From Chersky-806 sp038252255 (lineage in GTDB: Bacteria; Actinomycetota; Acidimicrobiia; IMCC26256; JAENVU01): DNA of 64,000 nt. A model generated the notes under the pieces. It was not told where the DNA came from, searched no databases, and worked only from the letters and a program-made list of their open reading frames with translations. Shown piece by piece: positions 59,075 through 64,000 of this stretch. Location of the stretch: positions 1 through 64,000 of the forward strand of contig JBBSAM010000021.1 of the NCBI GenBank assembly GCA_038252255.1, in the 5' to 3' direction. The position numbers and the translations under genes were made by a program. The first letter of the stretch is position 1. Every line of letters begins with the position of its first letter.

Positions 59075-59788
59075 TCATCCGGCTGGCACGAAATGCAGAT
59101 CGACTGCGGCTCCGTTCTGCACGGGGAGAGCGAGCACCTGCCCGTCGACCGCGACGTCGACCACCCCGGGATTGCCGAGCCGAACGGTCAGCGGGCCCGA
59201 CTCGGCGAGCTCACGGGAGTCGCCCGCGTGCAGCGTGGTCGTGTCCACCACGGTGCTGTCCGGACGCTGGTCGCGCATCCAGCAGGCTCCGTGGGCCGTG
59301 AGCGTCAGGCGATACGCGCCCGCGGGGACGGAGATGGTGATGACGCCGGCCTGAGCGCCGAGGACAGCTGTGCTCGGCGGCGCGGTCGTCGAGGTCGTCG
59401 ACGCAGTCGTGGGTGTCGACTTCGAAGGCGGCCGGGCTGCGGCCTTGGGTGCCGGAGTCCCGTCCGTGCCGCCCCTGGACGAGATCTGCTCGATCGTGAG
59501 CCCGACGGCGGCGGCGACGACGAGCGCCGTTGCCGCGACGAGGAGGACAGGCTTCGATGCGATCCGCGGAGACGAGCCCACCTGCCGCCCCGGCCGGATC
59601 GACTCGAATGTCCGTCCGGCCGACGCGGACGTGGGACTCGCCGCGGGGTCCGTCCGCGAGACCGCCGTGCGCAAGGCATCCAGGCGCAATCGCTGCGAAT
59701 CGACCGAGTCGCGCTCGTCGATGCTTCGCCGCCGGGCCGCGAGGATCAACAGCACCGACACCGCAACGAGGAGCACGATGAACCACAT
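59075..59788 (-). CDS. Membrane protein with RodZ-C-like (DUF4115) domain
   Basis: 237 aa. Two hydrophobic segments: MWFIVLLVAVSVLLILAARR at the very start and VLLVAATALVVAAAVGLTI (about 81-99). A Ser/Thr/Pro-rich linker leads to a C-terminal beta domain (YRLTLTAHGACWMRD... GDSRELAESGPLTVRLGNPGVVDVAVDG) that resembles the RodZ C-terminal domain (DUF4115). No HTH is present, so it is not RodZ itself. Location: inner membrane, C-domain outside, inferred. Convergent with SRPBCC. Confidence 0.75.
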   Translation of the reverse strand: MWFIVLLVAVSVLLILAARRRSIDERDSVDSQRLRLDALRTAVSRTDPAASPTSASAGRTFESIRPGRQVGSSPRIASKPVLLVAATALVVAAAVGLTIEQISSRGGTDGTPAPKAAARPPSKSTPTTASTTSTTAPPSTAVLGAQAGVITISVPAGAYRLTLTAHGACWMRDQRPDSTVVDTTTLHAGDSRELAESGPLTVRLGNPGVVDVAVDGQVLALPVQNGAAVDLHFVPAG

Positions 59789-59962
59789 GGTCGAGTACGG
59801 AATAGCACGCCGCGATGCCGTGGGGTAGCCGGGCGGAGGGTGGCTTGCATTGCGATGTCGCGCGCGGCCTAATGGGCGTCGACCGGAATGTTGCGCACGT
59901 TCAAGACTTCGGCAAGCACCGGACGGCCCGTTTCGGCGATCTCACGCAAGGGAGGTTCACCG

Positions 59963-60502
59963 GTGACCGAGACTGATCCAAGCATCGTTCTGATCGACGA
60001 CCTTGTCGTCGACGATCGCGAATCCACGACGATCCGGGTGCCCCTGCCCTCTGGGCCGGCGGACGTGAGGGCGTTCGCGCGCCTCGCCGAGGTGGTCCAC
60101 CGGGTGGCCGCGACGGAGATACCGACCGACGAGTTGAGCATCGGCGACGCAGCAATTCTCGTGCACGCCCGTCCCCCCGAGCCCAGCGGACCGGGGCCCC
60201 GACTGCGCCAAGAAGCCCTCGACGCGCTCGCTCAAGCCGAATCGGACCACGAGGCCGCACTCGCGCAGTCCCACCGGTGCTGGGAGGCCGTTCATGAGCG
60301 CGAAGAGCAGGCGACGGGCTTGATCGCCGAGGAGTCGGCGGCCCTGCGTGCGTTCGAGCTCCTCCGCGACAGCCGCCGGGATGCCGAGCGGTCACTGCGC
60401 CGGGCTCGCGCCGATGCCGAAGCCGCCAGCCAGCACTCCCTGATCACCTCCCGACTCGTCGACGGCGCCCGTATCCGGGCTGAGCGGGCACTGATGCGTT
60501 AG
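59963..60502 (+). CDS. Hypothetical coiled-coil protein
   Basis: 179 aa from GTG with GGGAGG 7 nt upstream; an ATG at 59888 would add 25 residues. N-terminal ~80 residues look globular (IVLIDDLVVDDRESTTIRVPLP). Residues ~85-175 are strongly helical with Ala/Glu/Arg heptads, forming a coiled coil. No family recognised. Confidence 0.62.
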   Translation: MTETDPSIVLIDDLVVDDRESTTIRVPLPSGPADVRAFARLAEVVHRVAATEIPTDELSIGDAAILVHARPPEPSGPGPRLRQEALDALAQAESDHEAALAQSHRCWEAVHEREEQATGLIAEESAALRAFELLRDSRRDAERSLRRARADAEAASQHSLITSRLVDGARIRAERALMR

Positions 60503-60531
60503 CTCGTCGCGCTGAAGTCGGCGGTGCGGAG

Positions 60532-60735
60532 TCAATCGAGGGGATGCTCGTTGACGACGCGGTCGATCTCCATCTCCTCGTCGGCGTGTGACGTGTCGGG
60601 CTCCTCGAGGATCGGTCCAGTGTCGGGAACGCCCTCGTACCCGAGCTGCTCGACTTCGTGGCCGCCCTCTCCTATCGCGGCTGAGATGTCGATCTTGGGG
60701 CGGTCGTCGCTGCGCTCGACCGGGTCTGGTGGCAT
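60532..60735 (-). CDS. Small acidic protein of unknown function
   Basis: 67 aa with low pI: Asp/Glu-rich, few hydrophobic residues (e.g. DADEEMEID-like SHADEEMEIDRVVNEHP). Probably disordered. AGGAGGAG is well spaced (GGAGGAGACCAA) before the ATG, which is the main reason to call it a gene. Convergent with the coiled-coil gene. Function unknown. Confidence 0.58.
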   Translation of the reverse strand: MPPDPVERSDDRPKIDISAAIGEGGHEVEQLGYEGVPDTGPILEEPDTSHADEEMEIDRVVNEHPLD

Positions 60736-60903
60736 TTGGTCTCCTCCTGGCCGGATCCATGCTACGGGCGCGCGACCAGCGGGCGCGGGTCGCCCGCACT
60801 CGAGCGAGCACTACACCCGAGCTGCCGTTGTCCGGTCCGATCCGCGCAAGCCGTTGTCGACGGGCCGCGGGTGGCTGCACCGTTCGCCTGTCAGAGTGGC
60901 CGT

Positions 60904-61692
60904 GTGGCTGAGCAGCAGCTCGATGGCGGGACCGCGAACGCAGGCCGGGTCGTGCGCGTCGGTTCGCATGTGCTTTGCCCCTCGAGCCCGCACTCGGGTT
61001 CGATCCACGCCTTCCTGCGGGCGGTGAGGAACACCGGCTTCGAGGGCGCATCGTCACCAGTCGGCATCGACGGGGACGGACGCGAGCGTCTCGTGTTCAT
61101 CGACGGCGAGGTCCCCCTGGTGCCCTATCCGGACTGGAGCCAGACCGACACCGCGCTGGCGTCCATCGCCAGGCTGCTGCGCGGGCTGCACGACGCCGCC
61201 CGCGGGTTCGACCCTCAGGCTCTCAGCTGGGACGACGCTCTGGCTGACCCTGCGGGTGGGACGCTCGTGTGCCACAACGACGTGGAGCCTTCGAACGTCG
61301 TCTTCCGTGACGGCATCGCCGTTGCGCTGCTCGACTTCGAGTTCGCTGCCCCTGGCCGCCCCGTCTACGACCTCGCCCAGCTCGCCCGCCTCTGCGTACC
61401 GATCGACGACGAGCTCGACCAGGCCCGGCTCGGCTGGCGGCCCGCCGCCCGGCCGGCCCGGCTACGGCTCGTCGCCGACGCCTACGGACTGGACCGGGAC
61501 GGCCGGGCGGAGCTGCTCACCGCCATGAACGATGCCATCGCCCGCATCGAAGCAGCCGTGCGGCGCCGCGTCGACGCCGGTGCCCCGAACATCACCGCGA
61601 TGTGGAACCGGACCGGTGGCAGCGAACGCTACGACCGCCGGCGCCGCTGGTGGACCGACCACCACGACCAGTTCGCCGCCGCCCTCGACTGA
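60904..61692 (+). CDS. Aminoglycoside phosphotransferase-like kinase
   Basis: 262 aa. APH/choline kinase fold: LVCHNDVEPSNVVFRDG gives Brenner motif H124-N-D126 and N131; ALLDFEFAAPGRPVYDLAQLAR gives metal D144. The N-lobe is short with no clear nucleotide loop. Such proteins in Actinobacteria phosphorylate diverse small molecules; a resistance role is not supported. GTG start inferred at 60904, without a clear RBS. It is preceded by a divergent acidic-protein gene. Confidence 0.78.
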   Translation: MAEQQLDGGTANAGRVVRVGSHVLCPSSPHSGSIHAFLRAVRNTGFEGASSPVGIDGDGRERLVFIDGEVPLVPYPDWSQTDTALASIARLLRGLHDAARGFDPQALSWDDALADPAGGTLVCHNDVEPSNVVFRDGIAVALLDFEFAAPGRPVYDLAQLARLCVPIDDELDQARLGWRPAARPARLRLVADAYGLDRDGRAELLTAMNDAIARIEAAVRRRVDAGAPNITAMWNRTGGSERYDRRRRWWTDHHDQFAAALD

Positions 61693-61763
61693 CGCGCGGG
61701 CGCCGAGCGGCCGGTGTTCATCGTCGGCGGCGACGCGCCTGCATGGGGGTAGCGTCATCGCCC

Positions 61764-62780
61764 ATGAAGGTGGACGGGGGGCTGGTCAGCTCGACGCTCG
61801 GGGACATCCCGCGGCTGGCGAAGGAGCTGGAGGACGTCGGCTACGACGGCGCGTTCTCCGTCGAGACGTCGCACGACCCGTTCTTCCCGCTGCTGCTGGC
61901 CGCGGAGCACACCGAGCGGTTGGAGCTCGGCACCGGGATCGCGGTGGCGTTCGCCCGCAACCCGATGATCATGGCGAACATCGGCTACGACCTCCAGGCG
62001 TTCTCGAAGGGTCGTTGCATCCTCGGTCTCGGCAGCCAGATCAAGGCCCACATCGAGAAGCGCTTCTCGATGCCGTGGTCGCGGCCGGCGGCGCGCATGC
62101 GGGAGTTCATCCTTGCCATGCGCGCGATCTGGGCGTGCTGGAACGAGGACGTGAAGCTCGACTTCCAAGGCGAGTTCTACCGCCACACCCTCATGACGCC
62201 GTTCTTCAACCCGGGCCCGAACCCGTACGGCAACCCGCGCGTGTTTCTCGCGGCAGTGGGAGAGCGGATGACGGAGGTCGCCGGCGAGGTGGCGGACGGC
62301 ATCCTGCTGCACGGCTTCACCACGGAGCGCTACGTGCGCGAGGTCACGATGCCCGCGCTCGAGCGCGGCTGGGCGAAGGCCGGAAAGTCGCGGTCGGACT
62401 TCGAGGTCACCGGCCCGATGTTCGTCGTGACCGGGCCGACCGAGGAGGCACTCGCGTCGGCGCGCGCCGGCACGAAGCAGCAGATCGCGTTCTACGGGTC
62501 GACGCCCGCGTATCGGGGCGTGCTGGAGCTGCACGGTTGGGGCGACCTGCAGGCGGAGCTGAACCGGCTCTCGAAGCAGGGCGAGTGGGTCACGATGGGC
62601 GACCTCATCGAAGACGACGTCCTCGACACCTTTGCGATCACCGGGGAGCCGGAGGACATCCCGAAGCTGATGCTCGCCCGCTACGGCGACGTGCTCGACC
62701 GGATCTCGTTCTACGCGCCCTACCGGTCGGATCCGCAGCGGTGGACCCGCATCCTCGCCGGCTTCCACGCCGGCGCCTGA
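61764..62780 (+). CDS. F420-dependent LLM-class oxidoreductase
   Basis: 338 aa, TIM-barrel luciferase-like (PF00296). LTTAEHTERLELGTGIAVAFARNPMIMANIGYDLQ, LGLGSQIKAHIEKRFSMPWSRP and FLAAVGERMTEVAGEVADGILLHGFTTERYV match the F420-utilising branch (TIGR03617 type). Substrate unknown. ATG 8 nt after TAGCGT (61750-61755), leaderless. F420 use is inferred from family, not from bound residues. Confidence 0.88.
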   Translation: MKVDGGLVSSTLGDIPRLAKELEDVGYDGAFSVETSHDPFFPLLLAAEHTERLELGTGIAVAFARNPMIMANIGYDLQAFSKGRCILGLGSQIKAHIEKRFSMPWSRPAARMREFILAMRAIWACWNEDVKLDFQGEFYRHTLMTPFFNPGPNPYGNPRVFLAAVGERMTEVAGEVADGILLHGFTTERYVREVTMPALERGWAKAGKSRSDFEVTGPMFVVTGPTEEALASARAGTKQQIAFYGSTPAYRGVLELHGWGDLQAELNRLSKQGEWVTMGDLIEDDVLDTFAITGEPEDIPKLMLARYGDVLDRISFYAPYRSDPQRWTRILAGFHAGA

Positions 62781-62791
62781 CCGCCCCCAAC

Positions 62792-62840
62792 ATTTTGGCG
62801 TCGCCTGGGCCCCGCATAGGTGCCGAAACGACGCCAAAAT
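62792..62840. repeat. Palindromic repeat, copy 3, between convergent genes
   Basis: ATTTTGGCGTCG (62792-62803) and CGACGCCAAAAT (62829-62840), a perfect 12-bp inverted repeat with a 25-nt loop. The loop has cctgggcccc and gtgccgaaacg, segments also found (in another order) in copies 1-2. It is placed 11 bp after one stop and 24 bp before the other, and may be a bidirectional terminator. Confidence 0.72.
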
Positions 62841-62864
62841 CGCCGTGGGGTGGTGAGGTCCGGG

Positions 62865-63740
62865 TCAGGTCGAGGTGGCGAGGGCGAACTGGAGCATCGA
62901 CTCGGCGGCATGGTCCGGGTCCTCGAGCGGGCCGAAGTGGCCCCGGTGCTCCCATACCTCGAGCGTCGCCCGCGGGATCCGGGCGACGATCCGCGCGGCC
63001 ATCTCCGGGCTGATCGACGCGCTCGTCTCGCCGCACCCGACGAGCACCGGGCAGCCGACCTCACCGAGTTGCGGGTACAGCCCGAGACTCGCGCCCATCA
63101 TGTACATCTGGGCCTCGTCCTCCGGCCGGGCCTTGAGCTCGACGGTGCCGTCCGGTCGATCGCGCAGGCCGTAGTCCACGTAGGCCGCGAGCGACGCAGG
63201 TGCGAGCGCGTCGAGCGGTGGCTTCGATTCGTACGACGCGAGCGCCGCTTCGCGCGACGGCCACTGGTCGCGGCGACGGCGGGCGCCGGCCGAGAGCGGG
63301 TTGTCGGTCGCGGCGAGGATCGGTGCGTCCGCCGGGACGATGATCGGCTCGTACGTCCATACGCGGGGATAGATGCCGGGCTCGCGAACGGTGGCCCAGA
63401 GCAAGGCAGCACCGCCCTTGGAGTGTCCCGCCGCGATCAGCCGGCGCGACCCCGCCAGGTCGAGATGACGCGTCACCGCGAGCGCGTCGTCGGCGAACTC
63501 CTCCCAGCGGTAGGTGCCGCCCGGTGACGGGTCGCTGTCGCCGTGACCACGGAAGTCGAACGACCAGACCCGCCGACCTGCCCGGACCAGCTTCGACGCG
63601 ACCGGCGCCCAGACCCGGCCGTGGAATCCCGTCGGGTGGGCCAGCAGCACGGGATCGCCGTGGCCGCCCCAGTCGTGGATGACGAGGCCGACCCCGGAAG
63701 GCGTCTCGATGCGTTCGGAGATCGGGGCGGTCAGCGGCAC
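62865..63740 (-). CDS. Alpha/beta hydrolase
   Basis: 291 aa. Oxyanion region HPTGFHGRVWAPVA, nucleophile S107 in GHSKGG, and catalytic His in EHRGHFGPLEDPDHAAESML at the C-terminus; the Asp is in the VGCGETSASISPE area. No signal peptide. GTG start at 63740, an alternative further ATG would be at 63753-63755 in another frame and is not used. Esterase, lipase or dehalogenase-like; substrate unknown. Confidence 0.86.
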   Translation of the reverse strand: MPLTAPISERIETPSGVGLVIHDWGGHGDPVLLAHPTGFHGRVWAPVASKLVRAGRRVWSFDFRGHGDSDPSPGGTYRWEEFADDALAVTRHLDLAGSRRLIAAGHSKGGAALLWATVREPGIYPRVWTYEPIIVPADAPILAATDNPLSAGARRRRDQWPSREAALASYESKPPLDALAPASLAAYVDYGLRDRPDGTVELKARPEDEAQMYMMGASLGLYPQLGEVGCPVLVGCGETSASISPEMAARIVARIPRATLEVWEHRGHFGPLEDPDHAAESMLQFALATST

Positions 63741-63751
63741 GGTGGGTCATC

Positions 63752-64000
63752 ATGGCATCCGTGCCCGGATCCCAAGGCGGTGTGGAAGCGGCGAACGCGG
63801 CCTACTACGCCGCGTTCGAAGCGCGTGACCTGGACCTGATGGCCGAGGTCTGGGAGCGGTCGGACCGGGTCGCGGTGACGCATCCGGGATGGCCGACGCT
63901 TCACGGCTGGGCGCGGGTCGCGGGCTCCTGGGACGCGATCTTCGCCAACACGGCGTTCATCCAGTTCGTGCTCACCGACGAGGCAGTCCACGTGTCGGGC
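63752..64000 (+). CDS. SnoaL-like/NTF2-fold protein (5' part; runs off the window)
   Basis: First 83 codons. VEAANAAYYAAFEARDLDLMAEVWERSDRVAVTHPGWPTLHGWARVAGSWDAIFAN is the usual SnoaL_3/NTF2 start. ATG at 63752, 11 bp from the divergent hydrolase GTG. Truncated by the window end, so function and length are open. Confidence 0.82.
   Translation, partial: MASVPGSQGGVEAANAAYYAAFEARDLDLMAEVWERSDRVAVTHPGWPTLHGWARVAGSWDAIFANTAFIQFVLTDEAVHVSG

Noticed and set aside
60904..61692. Aminoglycoside resistance kinase
   Set aside because: Has only the general APH-fold motifs. Actinobacteria have many such kinases of unknown substrate.

Overview
The window is high-GC (roughly 70 %), gene-dense, single-copy chromosomal DNA of an actinobacterium. 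I infer class Acidimicrobiia or a close relative, from a metagenomic or draft contig. The evidence is a mycothiol S-conjugate amidase (Mca), two mycothiol-type maleylpyruvate-isomerase-fold enzymes, an F420/LLM oxidoreductase, a wax-ester synthase, an actinobacterial imuA'-imuB/dnaE2 mutasome and a CtpE-type P-type ATPase. About twenty genes have a TAnnnT -10 hexamer 6-10 nt before the start codon, which points to widespread leaderless transcription. The first ~128 bases are poly-C/G low complexity and look like a bad contig end. I found no tRNA, rRNA, CRISPR array, insertion sequence or prophage, and no gene-free stretch over 300 bp.

Layout. 0.1-9.2 kb: GH38 mannosidase, then the nitrogen block glnK-amtB-glnD closed by convergent transcription with a Tat-exported phosphoesterase. 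9.2-16.3 kb: small metabolic and housekeeping genes (HAD phosphatase, RpiB-like, GYD, rnhB, Nfu-N-like, VOC, flavodoxin-like), nhaA, and a pilin-like protein with a Thr-rich tail. 16.4-27.8 kb: a split SOS mutagenesis system. imuA'-imuB and dnaE2 lie 5.8 kb apart, and each starts a few bases after a near-identical LexA-type box fused to a -10 hexamer. Unrelated enzymes lie between them (DsbA-like, FMN-barrel, serine hydrolase, O-methyltransferase, GNAT). 27.8-39.7 kb: GNAT/ADP-forming acyl-CoA synthetase fusion, CtpE-like ATPase facing CorA, VanW-family protein, then acyl-CoA dehydrogenase, class III cyclase, Mca and SCP2 all rightward. 39.7-40.8 kb: an AbiEi/DUF559 endonuclease-like gene bracketed by two copies of a ~52-bp palindromic repeat. 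40.8-52.4 kb: mostly lipid and CoA metabolism (YdjC-type deacetylase, aidB-thiolase, quinone reductase, enoyl-CoA hydratase, wax-ester synthase, DsbA-like), PAP2 and a stand-alone Fe-S PD-(D/E)XK nuclease. 52.5-57.0 kb: three tandem secreted GH16 glycoside hydrolases. 57.0-64 kb: ArsR-SRPBCC regulator divergent from an MDMPI/SRPBCC pair, a RodZ-C-like membrane protein, hypotheticals, APH-like kinase, LLM oxidoreductase, alpha/beta hydrolase and a truncated SnoaL-like gene.

The most interesting features, in my judgement, are as follows. (1) The GH16 triplet has a duplicated N-terminal Cys module that I do not recognise, with exactly 20 residues between the two Cys in all six copies. (2) The two mutasome loci share one promoter architecture. 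(3) The endonuclease-like gene has its stop codon and C-terminus supplied by the flanking palindromic repeat, and related palindromes sit at other gene 3' ends in the window.
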